A stretch of 64,000 nt of DNA from Pseudomonas chlororaphis (GCF_003731765.1 NZ_MOAL01000005.1:62001-126000), one strand, 5' to 3'; counted from the first letter of the stretch, positions 1 to 8,317 are shown. The notes: generated by a model from the letters alone, not told the origin. Program-made: numbers and translations.

Positions 1-2058
1 GCCCCGGGCAAGGCCAACCGCAGCGAGCGCGGGGTCAAGGTGCTGGAGCGTCCGCGGCGTGAAGAGGTGGACACCGCCGCCTGGCAGCCGGAGTTGTTGA
101 CCGATGCCAGTGGCAAGGTCCGTTTCAGCTTCCGCATGCCTGACTCCCTGACCCGCTGGCGCATCACCGCGCGGGCGATTGCCGACGCCGGCCAAGTGGG
201 GCAGAAGAAACAGTTCGTCCGCTCCGACAAGGCGCTGTACCTGAAGTGGAGTGGCCCAACGCGCTTCCGCTCGGGCGACAAGCCGGACCTTGGGGTCTTT
301 GCGTTCAGCCAGTCGGAGAAGGAGGTCAAGGCCGAACTGGTGATCCATTACGCCGGTGAAACCCAGCGCCTGCCCCTGACCTTGAAACAGGGCATCAACT
401 ATGTGGCCTTGCCTGCCATCACCCTGGGTAACGGTGAGTGGACGGCCGAGCTGGTGCAGGGCGGCAAGGCCGTGGATGCCCTGGCCGTGCGTCTGGCCAC
501 CCAGGGGGCCGGCTGGCAGACCGTGCAGACCGAGCGCCTGGACGTGGTCACGGGCGACACGCCGCTGGGCCTGCCGGCCGATGCCGCGGACATTCACCTG
601 CACCTGGACGACAGCCCGCAAGCGCTGTTCCGTTCGGCCCTGGACGATTTGCTCGAATACCCTTACGGCGGTGTCGAGCAGACGGCCAGCCAGTTGTTGC
701 CGCTGAGCGTGGCGTATCCGGCCCTGGCCAATACCCCGCAAGTGCGCGATCGCCTGCGCCTGATGATGCAGAACAGCCGCCTGCGCCTGGTGCAGATGGC
801 CGGCCCCGAGGCGGCCTTTACCTGGTGGGGCGAAGACGCCGAACCGGACGCCTTCCTCACCGCCTACGCCTATTACGCCGACTGGAATGCCAGCAAGGTA
901 TTGGACCTGAACCTACCGCCGGAACATTGGCAGCGGGTGCTGGAGGTCTACGCCAAGCAGGCCGGCAATACGCCGCTGTTGCAGCGTGCGCTGATCCTGT
1001 CGTTTGCCCGGGAAATGAAACTGCCGATCAACACCCTGGTCAGCGGTTTGATGGATGACCTGGCCAAGGCCGGTGAGGGCCGAGATGCCGACGTGCAGGA
1101 CGATGGCGGCGCCAGCCTGGTGATGGAAGATCCGGATTCGGCCCTCGGCCTGGCCAGTGCCCGAGTGCTTGCGGCGGCCCTGGCGCGGGACGCCAAGGTT
1201 ACGCCGCCGGTGGCCTTTGTTCGTCAATTGGACGCCGCACAGCAGCGCCTCGACGTCAGTTCGCAGCCTTTCGTCCAGGCCTTGAGCCTGTCCCTGAAAC
1301 CTTTTGATCAAGGTACTGCTCGGGCCTTGTTGCAGCGGTTGCTGCCGTCGCAATCGACCCTGGAGCGGGCCCTGGCCCTGACCTGGTTGCAACACAGCAT
1401 TGCCCAGGCCGCGCCGGCCGCGACCTTGAGTCCTGGGGCGGGTTGGCAGGCGCAGCAGGGCGCCAGCGGTGAAACTTCCTGGGTCTGGCAGGGGCCGCAG
1501 GTGCCCAGCGTGCTGACCTTGGCCAATGCCCCGGAGCGTCCGTTGCAGGCGTCCCTGAGCTACCTCAGCAAGCAAGCGCCAGCGACGCCGCTGCCGGTGA
1601 CCATCAGCCGTCGCCTGCTGCGCCTGGTGCCAGGGGATGAGGCCTTCACCTTCAAGCTGGAAGCCGTGGGCAATAAGCCGATCGCCAGCGATGGCCTGTA
1701 CCTGGACGAGGTGATCATCGCCAACCGTGGGGCGCGGGGCTTGGCGTACGGCATGCTCGAAGTGCCGCTGCCGCCGGGCGCCGACGTCGAGCGCACCACC
1801 TGGGGCATCAAGTTGGCCGGGCCGGCCGGTGCCGAAGCGGCATCCCTGGAGAAAGCGCGCTTCGAGCCGGGCCAGATGGCTTACGCCGTACCGCTGTACA
1901 GCCTCAACCCGAACGGTGAAGTGCGCCTGCGGCACCTGATCCGCTTCTCGCAGAAGGGGCAGTTCAACCTGCCTGCGGCGCGTTTCTTCCAGGTCTATGC
2001 CCCAGAGCATCAGGCCCTGGAGCAGCCGTCAGCGCTGGGCCAGGTCACGGTCAAATAA
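1..2058 (+). CDS. magD: Alpha-2-macroglobulin family protein, C-terminal part (5' end outside window)
   Basis: The open frame runs in from the window edge, so only about the last 685 residues are present. Bacterial alpha-2-macroglobulins are large periplasmic or inner-membrane-anchored protease traps. The fragment covers the A2M domain (W-Q-P-E-L-L-T-D, then S-L-T-R-W-R-I-T-A-R-A), the thioester-domain alpha/alpha barrel and the C-terminal receptor-like domain. At bases 670-681, where the thioester motif CxEQ would lie, it reads GVEQ, so the thioester cysteine is missing. This is the MagD/YfaS (type II) pattern, which traps without a covalent bond. The stop codon is one base from the start of the next gene, and the two following genes are the usual partners of MagD. 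The family call is firm; the symbol rests on the gene order. Confidence 0.9.
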   Translation, partial: APGKANRSERGVKVLERPRREEVDTAAWQPELLTDASGKVRFSFRMPDSLTRWRITARAIADAGQVGQKKQFVRSDKALYLKWSGPTRFRSGDKPDLGVFAFSQSEKEVKAELVIHYAGETQRLPLTLKQGINYVALPAITLGNGEWTAELVQGGKAVDALAVRLATQGAGWQTVQTERLDVVTGDTPLGLPADAADIHLHLDDSPQALFRSALDDLLEYPYGGVEQTASQLLPLSVAYPALANTPQVRDRLRLMMQNSRLRLVQMAGPEAAFTWWGEDAEPDAFLTAYAYYADWNASKVLDLNLPPEHWQRVLEVYAKQAGNTPLLQRALILSFAREMKLPINTLVSGLMDDLAKAGEGRDADVQDDGGASLVMEDPDSALGLASARVLAAALARDAKVTPPVAFVRQLDAAQQRLDVSSQPFVQALSLSLKPFDQGTARALLQRLLPSQSTLERALALTWLQHSIAQAAPAATLSPGAGWQAQQGASGETSWVWQGPQVPSVLTLANAPERPLQASLSYLSKQAPATPLPVTISRRLLRLVPGDEAFTFKLEAVGNKPIASDGLYLDEVIIANRGARGLAYGMLEVPLPPGADVERTTWGIKLAGPAGAEAASLEKARFEPGQMAYAVPLYSLNPNGEVRLRHLIRFSQKGQFNLPAARFFQVYAPEHQALEQPSALGQVTVK

Positions 2059-2059
2059 C

Positions 2060-3703
2060 ATGACGCGGCGTTTGGCCTGGTTGTGGTTGTGCTTGATCCC
2101 GGTGCTGGCAACAGCCCAGGACGAGCCGCTGCGCCTGGCCTGGCAAAGCGGCCAGGGCAGCGAGCTGGTGCAACTGGGCACGACCCAGGTACTGGCCCGC
2201 GAGCCCTTGCCGACCGACCTGCAAACCCCGCTGGGCAGTGTGTGGAAACTCTTCGTCTATGCCTGGCTGGTGGACACCGGCGCCCATGAGCCGGCCTACG
2301 ACTGCCGGGGCCAGAGCAAGGAAGAAGTCTACTGCTGCACCGTGGGCGGCAGCATCGCCCGCGACCAGGCGCTGGTGCGCTCCTGCGGCCTGTACTTCGA
2401 ACCCCGGCGCTTGAACCTTCAAGCGACCGACTGGCGCCACTACTGGCAGACGCGCCAGGCCCCTGAGTGGTTGCTGGACCTTGAGCAATTGCAGCCGCAA
2501 ACCCGGGTGCCGGTGCACGAGCTGTTGCGCATGCTGGCGCTGATGCCGGCCCAGGATCAGGCGCGCCGGGTGCTGCTGGACGTGGTGCTCAATGCCGCAG
2601 ACGGCAGGCTGGTCGGCGCCCTCGGTGGGCGCTTGCGGGTCAAGACCTGGAGCTGGCTGGGGGATCAGGACGTGCAATCGCGCCAGGGCGGTTTTGCCGG
2701 CTGGCTGGTGGACGGCACGCCGCTCTGGGCGGGCGGCCGGGGCACCAGCCAGCGAGTGCTGAAGGACCATGTCGAGGCCCTCGCCAGCCTGTTGCCGACC
2801 AACCTGCCTGTGGATAAAGGGCGCTGCGTGGAAGTCAGTCTGTTCGCCCGCTACCCGCTGCAACGCCTGACACAACAGGGCCGGGCGGTGCCAGCCGGTG
2901 CCTTGCAAGGCGATTACCGGGTTGAGTTTGCCAATGGCAACCAGCTGGATATCCACAGCGCCGGTGAGTTGTTCCTGCTGCAGGAGGCGGGAGCGTCGCG
3001 TCTGGTGGCCCGCCTGGACCGGGAGGAATACGTCGCCCGGGTCTTGCAGCGTGAAGCCAGCAGCGAGCCGGTCGAGGCGGCCAAGGCCCTGGCCGTGGCC
3101 ATCCGCACCTACCTGCTGCAGAACGCTGGGCGCCGTGGCGAATGCCTGAGCATCGACGACAGCAGCGGCCGGCAACGGGTCGCCCCGCGCCCAGCTACGG
3201 CTGACGCCCGGCGCATCGCCGCCTGGACCAGCGACCTGGTGCTGGCGGGTACTCAAGTCACTTACCACTCTGACCTGAGCGCCCCGGACAAGCTTTCTTG
3301 GCAGCAGGCCGTGGAACAGGCTCAAGCCGGCCAGCGCTACGACAGCATCCTGCTGCATGCCTACCCGCGCGCCAGCCTCAGCCGCTGGGACAATCCGGTG
3401 GCGTCCTGCGAACCCCTGCCGGCGGCCCAGGACTGGCTGCAAAAGCAACGTCCGCGCTGGCGCCAGCCGCTGCAAAACGAAGTCGGCTACAACGAAGTCA
3501 GCCAATTCGCCGTGTGCCGCCTGGCCTTCGGCCGGCCCTATGTGGACCGCGAACGCCAGCGCATCTATGTGCGTGGCGTGCTGTCGCTGCAGGACCGCCT
3601 GGACCTGACCCACGAATACCTGCACCTGGCTTTTGAAGCCCACCCCAACGGCCAGGATGAAACCTACATCGAAGGGCTTGCCCGTCACCTTTTACTGGAA
3701 TAG
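2060..3703 (+). CDS. magE: DUF2300 protein MagE/YfaQ, mosaic of PBP-like, SpoIID-like and HExxH segments
   Basis: A 547-residue protein with a signal peptide (cleavage near residue 19, after ATA). The start at 2060 is preferred over an upstream in-frame start at 1997, which would overlap magD by 60 bases and lack the signal peptide. Three segments can be seen. Residues 50-225 resemble a penicillin-binding/beta-lactamase fold: S60-V-W-K63 as SxxK, S108-C-G110 near SxN, and K195-T-W197 where KTG would lie, followed by G-G-F-A-G-W. Residues 315-355 resemble SpoIID (E-Y-V-A-R-V-L, then E-A-A-K-A-L-A-V-A-I-R-T-Y). The tail has H518-E-Y-L-H522 with E538 about 20 residues on, a zinc-metallopeptidase pattern. 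The family is known from macroglobulin operons without an assigned activity. Periplasmic action on peptidoglycan or in MagD assembly is inference. Confidence 0.85.
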   Translation: MTRRLAWLWLCLIPVLATAQDEPLRLAWQSGQGSELVQLGTTQVLAREPLPTDLQTPLGSVWKLFVYAWLVDTGAHEPAYDCRGQSKEEVYCCTVGGSIARDQALVRSCGLYFEPRRLNLQATDWRHYWQTRQAPEWLLDLEQLQPQTRVPVHELLRMLALMPAQDQARRVLLDVVLNAADGRLVGALGGRLRVKTWSWLGDQDVQSRQGGFAGWLVDGTPLWAGGRGTSQRVLKDHVEALASLLPTNLPVDKGRCVEVSLFARYPLQRLTQQGRAVPAGALQGDYRVEFANGNQLDIHSAGELFLLQEAGASRLVARLDREEYVARVLQREASSEPVEAAKALAVAIRTYLLQNAGRRGECLSIDDSSGRQRVAPRPATADARRIAAWTSDLVLAGTQVTYHSDLSAPDKLSWQQAVEQAQAGQRYDSILLHAYPRASLSRWDNPVASCEPLPAAQDWLQKQRPRWRQPLQNEVGYNEVSQFAVCRLAFGRPYVDRERQRIYVRGVLSLQDRLDLTHEYLHLAFEAHPNGQDETYIEGLARHLLLE

Positions 3704-3706
3704 GCC

Positions 3707-4525
3707 ATGAAATTTCCTGCTCCCCCGGTTCTCCTGTTCCTCTGTGGACTGTTCAGCCTGCCGTCGGCCCTGGCCGACAGCGGTATTCGACTCGACACCC
3801 CAAAGGGCGGTTGGCGCAGCGGCTCGGCCGATGGCGAGCAGTTCACCCAGACCGTCAACTACCCGGCCTCATCGGTCAACACGCCTCAGGGCCAGGCCGA
3901 TACCGCGCGCATTAGCGGGCAGATCAAAGCTGCACCCAAGGATGCCCGGGAGCCCGGCAAGCTGATCGTCAACGGCATCAGCATGCCGCTGAAAATCGAC
4001 AGTGCCGGTGGCTTCGATCGGCCGTTCTCCTTCCCCAATGGCAGCAACAGCGTAGAAGTGCGCAGCCCCGATGGCCAACAGCGCAAGCGCGTGCAGTTCC
4101 TCAACAGCGGCGGCGGGGCCACGCCGCCGAAGCTGCGCGTGCTGCTGTCCTGGGACAGCGACAACACAGACCTCGACCTGCACCTGATCACCCCGGACGG
4201 CGCCCATGTCTGGTACGGCGACCGGGTGGTGCCCAACGGTGCGACCCTGGACGTGGACGTGACCACCGGCTACGGCCCGGAAATCGCCGCCATGCCCGCG
4301 CCGCTCAAGGGTCAGTACCTGGTCTATGTGAACTACTACGGCGGAGGCTACCGCAGCGATGACGACGAGGAGGGCGGCCAGAGCAACGCGGTGCAAGCCC
4401 TGACCACCGCCCAAGTCACCGTTATTACCGAAGAAGGCACGCCGAGCGAAAAGATCGAATCCTTCATCGTCCCCATGCGCGCCCCGGGCGAGTTGACACT
4501 GGTGAAGACCTTTAACTACCCGTGA
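3707..4525 (+). CDS. magF: DUF2135 (YfaP-type) periplasmic protein MagF
   Basis: A 272-residue protein starting three bases after magE, so it is co-transcribed and probably translationally coupled. The N-terminus is a clear Sec signal peptide (hydrophobic stretch 8-20, cleavage near A-L-A-D-S). Residues 75-125 look like a small beta-sandwich. Residues 140-220 hold the DUF2135 signature: L-L-S-W-D, then D-T-D-L-D-L-H-L, then the Y-V-N-Y-Y-G core. In E. coli the same family (YfaP) stands beside the macroglobulin YfaS, and in P. aeruginosa it is the last mag gene, so this is the end of the operon. The biochemical role is not known; a structural or scaffolding part in the macroglobulin complex is likely. 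A strong hairpin at 4545-4582 follows. Confidence 0.85.
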   Translation: MKFPAPPVLLFLCGLFSLPSALADSGIRLDTPKGGWRSGSADGEQFTQTVNYPASSVNTPQGQADTARISGQIKAAPKDAREPGKLIVNGISMPLKIDSAGGFDRPFSFPNGSNSVEVRSPDGQQRKRVQFLNSGGGATPPKLRVLLSWDSDNTDLDLHLITPDGAHVWYGDRVVPNGATLDVDVTTGYGPEIAAMPAPLKGQYLVYVNYYGGGYRSDDDEEGGQSNAVQALTTAQVTVITEEGTPSEKIESFIVPMRAPGELTLVKTFNYP

Positions 4526-4544
4526 GGGTGGGCTGGGTTTCGCC

Positions 4545-4582
4545 CCGTTGCTTCAGGACCTGAGCTGGCCCTGAGGCAACGG
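4545..4582. terminator. 13-bp hairpin between convergent magF and lipoprotein gene
   Basis: An inverted repeat with arms 4545-4557 and 4570-4582 pairs over 13 positions with one G-T wobble and a 12-base loop. It lies between the stops of two convergent genes. No T-run follows on either side, so it may be a Rho-independent terminator of weak type or a transcript-stabilising 3' hairpin. Confidence 0.55.
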
Positions 4583-4608
4583 CAAGCTCCATGGTCTAGG
4601 CCACGCCG

Positions 4609-5013
4609 TTAACGAAATTGTCCGCAGAGCGCATTGCCGTCGTAGGTGTGCATCAGCGGCCCCAAGAACATGAAAGGGCCGCAGGCGTAAAACGGGTCGG
4701 ACAGGCTTTGCTGGGTGTAAAGCAGTTCTGCTTCCTGACCGTTGATGTCGTTGCCGTAGGCATACTCGGTGTAGGAATGGCACACCGGCAGTTTGAGCGG
4801 GATCGGGACGAGCAGGGCCCAGACGGTGGTGCCGCACCATTCGCGCTGCTCGGAAAAGCGCACCGTGCGGGTGATCACCGGTGTTTGCTCGCGGTAGGTG
4901 AGCTGGGTGTGGGCCGGGGTTTTGCTGGTGACTTTAATGGGCATCTCTACCCAGGCGCCGACACAACCGCTCAGGCTGATCAGCGCGAATGCCGATATCA
5001 ATGTGTTTTTCAT
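4609..5013 (-). CDS. Small predicted lipoprotein of unknown function
   Basis: A 134-residue protein with a lipoprotein signal: hydrophobic residues 4-14 and lipobox L-S-G-C with the acylated cysteine at 17. Position 18 is V, not D, so outer-membrane sorting would be expected. The mature part has several cysteines (for example in E-W-C-G-T-T and Y-A-C-G-P-F), which could form disulfides in the periplasm. I do not recognise a named domain. It runs opposite to the mag operon and 54 bases downstream of another small leftward gene, so those two could share a transcript. Confidence 0.6.
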   Translation of the reverse strand: MKNTLISAFALISLSGCVGAWVEMPIKVTSKTPAHTQLTYREQTPVITRTVRFSEQREWCGTTVWALLVPIPLKLPVCHSYTEYAYGNDINGQEAELLYTQQSLSDPFYACGPFMFLGPLMHTYDGNALCGQFR

Positions 5014-5067
5014 GGGGCGCCTGGAGAGAGCAAGAAGAACGGCGGAGACCTGAGTCGCCGAGGCTGG

Positions 5068-5382
5068 CTATTTGGCCATCAAGGTCTCGATGGCCGACGC
5101 CTGGCATTCGCTTAGCGGGCCCTGGTGCTTCTTGATCCGGTGCACCCAGTCCGAGCCGGACAGTCGTTCCCCGCGACGTACCAGGCGGCCATGGTTGTTC
5201 AGGGCCTGGCGCAGGTCCTCGACCATTTTCGGGTACGAAGGGCCCCCATCGAAACGAATGCGCAGTGAGCCGATAAGCGAGCGCTTGACCCAGTATTCGG
5301 GTCGTTGCTTGGCACTGCTGTTGCTGAATCCAGCCTGTTGCAAGGCATTTTCTGGGTAGGCGTTCATTGCATATCCATCCAT
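5068..5382 (-). CDS. Hypothetical small basic protein
   Basis: About 104 residues from an ATG at 5382. An alternative ATG at 5367 gives 99 residues, and a TTG at 5421 would lengthen it. None has a strong ribosome binding site. The protein is rich in basic and polar residues and has no signal peptide or membrane segment. It contains a W-V-K-R-S-L-I-G stretch and an L-R-Q-A-L-N-N-H-G segment that could be helical. I recognise no family. It may be co-transcribed with the lipoprotein gene downstream. Confidence 0.45.
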   Translation of the reverse strand: MDGYAMNAYPENALQQAGFSNSSAKQRPEYWVKRSLIGSLRIRFDGGPSYPKMVEDLRQALNNHGRLVRRGERLSGSDWVHRIKKHQGPLSECQASAIETLMAK

Positions 5383-5536
5383 TGGAGATTCATCCCGTCC
5401 TGGGGAACTGCACGTTGGCAATTCGCTGAAGGGCTCATGTTTTCATATGGCGGATCAATATGCGAAAGCTTTTCTTTCGTGAATGCTCGATTTGCCGCGC
5501 TGAACACCTGCGGGGCGGGTGAATTTGCTTCGGGCA

Positions 5537-5722
5537 TTAAAAAGCCGGCTTGTGGCCGGCTTCTCGGGGACTGGCTTGGTTCATTTTTGGTAAACCGCAC
5601 CAGCCTTCAAAACGTACATCCAGCTCTTGCGGCTGGCTGTGGGACTGGGCGAGAAAATCATCCGCTTCGTCGAGCGATCTGGCCGCAGGGCGGGTCGATG
5701 CGCAAATGTGGGGCGCAGCATA
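5537..5722 (-). ncRNA. Possible small RNA or very short mRNA unit
   Basis: A TATGCT hexamer on the minus strand (plus-strand bases 5717-5722) could be a -10 element. About 155 bases later comes a classic terminator (AAGCCGGC stem followed by TTTTT). Because ppa has its own terminator upstream, transcripts ending at 5542 need their own promoter. No good -35 is visible, so this is a low-confidence candidate. Confidence 0.22.
5542..5562 (-). terminator. Rho-independent terminator (leftward)
   Basis: Perfect 8-bp arms (5542-5549 and 5555-5562) around a 5-base loop, followed on the minus strand by five T residues. It must serve a leftward transcript beginning between 5563 and 5822. Confidence 0.7.
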
Positions 5723-5822
5723 CGCATATTTGCCGGGGATTCCCAGTGCGAAGCGCGCTCCAGAGGGCTTGGAGGTGGAAAAAGTGCAAGGAAGGGTGGC
5801 TGGGCCGCTTTCTGGCGCCCAC

Positions 5823-5849
5823 AAAAAAGCCCCGAATCACCGGGGCTTT
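5823..5849 (-). terminator. Rho-independent terminator of ppa
   Basis: Arms 5826-5834 and 5841-5849 (AAAGCCCCG / CGGGGCTTT) with a 6-base loop. The minus-strand transcript continues into a run of T. It lies about 40 bases after the ppa stop. Confidence 0.85.
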
Positions 5850-5885
5850 CTCTTAACGCTTATGGCTAAGCGCTAGCTACTGCTC

Positions 5886-6413
5886 TTAACCCTTGTAAGC
5901 CGCAACCGACTTCAGGATCTCGGCGCGGGCTGCTTCTGCGTCGCCCCAACCTTCGATCTTCACCCACTTGCCTTTTTCGAGGTCTTTGTAGTTCTCGAAG
6001 AAGTGCTTGATCTGTTCCAGCAGCAGGGCTGGCAGATCGGTGTATTCCTTCACGTCCACGTACAGCTGGGACAGCTTGTCGTGTGGAACAGCGATGACTT
6101 TGGCATCGCCGCCGCCGTCGTCGGTCATGTGCAGGATGCCGACCGGACGAGCACGGATTACCGAGCCCGGGGCCACTGGGTAAGGGGTCACGACCAGCAC
6201 GTCGAGGGGGTCACCGTCGTCGGCCAGGGTGTTGGGGATAAAGCCGTAGTTGGCCGGGTAGAACATCGGGGTGGCCATGAAACGGTCAACGAACAGGCAG
6301 TCGCTGTCTTTGTCGATTTCGTATTTGATCGGCGCGTGGTTGGCCGGAATTTCGATCGCGACGTAGATGTCGTTCGGCAGGTCTTTGCCAGCCGGAATCT
6401 TGCTGTAGCTCAT
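5886..6413 (-). CDS. ppa: Inorganic pyrophosphatase
   Basis: Cytoplasmic Mg-dependent hydrolase that splits pyrophosphate to two phosphates and so pulls nucleotide, DNA and aminoacyl-tRNA synthesis forward. The 175-residue length is standard for the soluble family I enzyme. The signature D66-G-D68-P-L-D71 gives the metal-binding aspartates, and Y-E-I-D and P-A-N-Y-G-F-I-P are the other conserved blocks. It is monocistronic, with a perfect TATAAT upstream (6475-6480) and its own terminator downstream. Confidence 0.98.
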   Translation of the reverse strand: MSYSKIPAGKDLPNDIYVAIEIPANHAPIKYEIDKDSDCLFVDRFMATPMFYPANYGFIPNTLADDGDPLDVLVVTPYPVAPGSVIRARPVGILHMTDDGGGDAKVIAVPHDKLSQLYVDVKEYTDLPALLLEQIKHFFENYKDLEKGKWVKIEGWGDAEAARAEILKSVAAYKG

Positions 6414-6474
6414 TGGGCTTTGCCCCCGTTAGTTGACCAAATGACTTGGCCGGATTGACCAAAAAGTGGCGGCG

Positions 6475-6480
6475 ATTATA
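6475..6480 (-). promoter_or_regulatory. -10 element upstream of ppa
   Basis: The minus strand reads TATAAT here, which would start transcription near 6468 and give a 5' leader of about 55 bases for ppa. The -35 region is not close to consensus. Confidence 0.5.
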
Positions 6481-6624
6481 GACGTACTCCGCTACCGACG
6501 CCACGTACCAAGGGTCGTAGGTTCTGCACGAAAATGGCCTGCGCGTCGATCATGCTGCCCGTCGGGTGCCTTCGGCATCCAGCAGAAACAGGCTGACCTT
6601 TGCTCGACGAGTTTTCGTACCGAC

Positions 6625-7446
6625 CTACAACACTTGATCGTGTGGCTGATAGACCGGATCGCTGGCCTGAAGTTGCCGCAGTCGGGCGAGTGGATTCTGA
6701 CGGTAAAACAGCTGCAACTGTTCATAGACTTTCGGATAGGCCTGCACCAGCAGATCCGGAGCGCTGAAGAAGTATTCGCTGGTCACGGCAAAGAATTCCG
6801 CAGGGTTCTCCGCCGCGTAGGGGTCGATGGCGGTTTCGGCGTCGGGGTTGAGCTCCAACTGCTGGTCCAGGTCGTCGTAGGCCTCTTGCATCACCTGCGC
6901 CCAGTCGCTGACGCGCATGTCGCTGTGCAGCGGCGGCAAGCCGTTGGCGTCGCCGGTGAGCATGTCCAGCTTGTGCGCCAGCTCGTGGATTACCAGGTTG
7001 TAGCCTTCCCAGCCGCCGCTGGCCATGACCCCGGGCCACGCCAGGATCACCGGGCCCTGTTGCCAGGCTTCGCCGCTGTGTTCGCCGTCCCATTCGTGTT
7101 CGATGCCACTGGCATCGCGATGGCGCTGGGGGCTGAGGAAGTCGTCGGGGTACAGGATGATTTCGTGGAAGCCCTGGTACCAGTTCAGGTCGCCCAGGTA
7201 CATCAACGGCAATTGGGCCTGGGCTGCGAGGAGCAGGCGTTGTTCCTGGTGCAGTTCGACGCCGGGCAAGGCCGTCAGGTGCTTGTCCGCTAGGAACAGC
7301 ACGCTGGCTTCGCGCAGCCACTGGTCTTCGGCGGCGCTGATGCCGTCGAGGAAGCTCAGGTGGTCTCGCACCCGCTGCCAGGTTTCATCGGCGACCGGGT
7401 GCTTGGCCAGGGTGCGCTTGCGCCGCCAGGCGCTGAGGGACCACAT
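6625..7446 (-). CDS. mtfA: MtfA-type zinc-dependent peptidase
   Basis: A 273-residue cytosolic M90-family protein. E. coli MtfA is a zinc peptidase that binds the repressor Mlc (DgsA). Visible here are H154-E-L-A-H158 (HExxH) and a glutamate in N-P-A-E217-F-F-A that fits the third zinc ligand. The segment L-S-F-L-D-G near residue 35 matches the family N-terminal domain. The stop of the dedA gene is six bases upstream, so the two are one leftward transcript. In Pseudomonas there is no classical Mlc-ptsG system, so the target here is open. Confidence 0.92.
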   Translation of the reverse strand: MWSLSAWRRKRTLAKHPVADETWQRVRDHLSFLDGISAAEDQWLREASVLFLADKHLTALPGVELHQEQRLLLAAQAQLPLMYLGDLNWYQGFHEIILYPDDFLSPQRHRDASGIEHEWDGEHSGEAWQQGPVILAWPGVMASGGWEGYNLVIHELAHKLDMLTGDANGLPPLHSDMRVSDWAQVMQEAYDDLDQQLELNPDAETAIDPYAAENPAEFFAVTSEYFFSAPDLLVQAYPKVYEQLQLFYRQNPLARLRQLQASDPVYQPHDQVL

Positions 7447-7451
7447 GGCCG

Positions 7452-8108
7452 TCAGTGGCTTTCGGTTTTGGCTGGGCTGCGGCTGAAGCGGCTGCGGAAC
7501 ACGCCGATGATCATCGGCACCAGGGACAGCAGGATAATGGCCACCACCAGCAGCGACAGGTTCTTCTTGATAAAGGGCACGTTGCCGAAGAAGTAGCCCA
7601 GGGTTACCAGGCCACCGACCCAGAGGATGGTGCCGGCGACGCTGAAGAAGACAAAGCGCGGGTAGGGCATTTTCGCGACGCCGGCGACGAAGGGCGCGAA
7701 GGTGCGGATGATCGGCAGGAAACGCGCCAGGGTGACGGTCTTGCCGCCGTGCTTGTCATAGAAGTCGTGGGTTTTCTGCAGGTAGTCGCGGCGGAAGATT
7801 TTCGAATTGGGGTTGCTGAACAAGCGTTCGCCCGCCGTTCGGCCGATCACGTAATTGGTGCTGTCGCCGAGGATGGCGGCGAGCATCAGCAGGCCGCCCA
7901 GCAGCACCGGGTCCATGCCGCCCCCGGCCGCGACGGCGCCGGCGATAAACAGCAGGGAGTCGCCCGGCAGGAAGGGCATCACCACCAGGCCGGTTTCGCA
8001 GAAGATCACCAGAAACAGGATGGCGTAGATCCACGGCCCGTAATTGTTCACCAGCATGTCGAGGTAGACGTCGAGATGGAGGATGAGGTCGATCGGGTTG
8101 AAATCCAT
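7452..8108 (-). CDS. DedA family inner-membrane protein
   Basis: A 218-residue polytopic protein of the DedA/SNARE-associated superfamily, members of which move undecaprenyl phosphate or other lipids across the membrane and support the proton gradient. The family motif E-x-G-L-V-V-x-P-F-L-P-G-D-S is visible near residues 38-52. The loop R-F-L-P-I-I-R-T-F-A-P with the two key arginines lies near 125-137, followed by G-x-x-x-M. The C-terminus is basic. It is the first gene of the dedA-mtfA pair. The substrate cannot be read from sequence. Confidence 0.93.
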   Translation of the reverse strand: MDFNPIDLILHLDVYLDMLVNNYGPWIYAILFLVIFCETGLVVMPFLPGDSLLFIAGAVAAGGGMDPVLLGGLLMLAAILGDSTNYVIGRTAGERLFSNPNSKIFRRDYLQKTHDFYDKHGGKTVTLARFLPIIRTFAPFVAGVAKMPYPRFVFFSVAGTILWVGGLVTLGYFFGNVPFIKKNLSLLVVAIILLSLVPMIIGVFRSRFSRSPAKTESH

Positions 8109-8212
8109 GCAGGCACCTGTGGTGACAGCCCGGCTCAGCGGGCCTGTGCGATAAGTCGGAGTAAGGGACTACAAGGGGGATGTAGGTTTTCTTACAGTCC
8201 GAAGAGGTCGGC

Positions 8213-8218
8213 ATTATA
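8213..8218 (-). promoter_or_regulatory. -10 element upstream of dedA-mtfA
   Basis: The minus strand reads TATAAT about 105 bases before the dedA start codon. No good -35 is visible at 16-18 bases. Confidence 0.35.
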
Positions 8219-8317
8219 AAGACTGAGATGTGAATTGCGCGTTGAGATTGTAGCGGGGGATGTCGCGGGGCGTGGGGTCCGGCGCCGAGGCAGAGAGCCC
8301 CTCGGCGCCGCTTGGGG

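Larger units (their letters stand above)
5383..5885. other. 503-base gap without a confident gene
   Basis: The gap lies between a small hypothetical gene and ppa. It holds the ppa terminator (5823-5849) and a second leftward terminator (5542-5562), which bracket about 260 bases. A leftward open frame, 5537-5824 (95 codons), crosses this stretch but has no convincing start codon or ribosome binding site, and its last residues are the translated terminator. The part from 5400 to 5540 shows nothing I can name. Confidence 0.5.

Noticed and set aside
1997..2059. Upstream start for magE at 1997
   Set aside because: It would overlap magD by 60 bases and hide the clear signal peptide that begins at 2060.
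2051..3688. Long minus-strand frame of 545 codons opposite magE
   Set aside because: It is a shadow caused by GC-rich codon use; its translation is low in recognisable blocks and it lies exactly antisense to a conserved gene.
5430..5540. Plus-strand frames near 5305-5856
   Set aside because: They run through two terminators and lack ribosome binding sites and family blocks.
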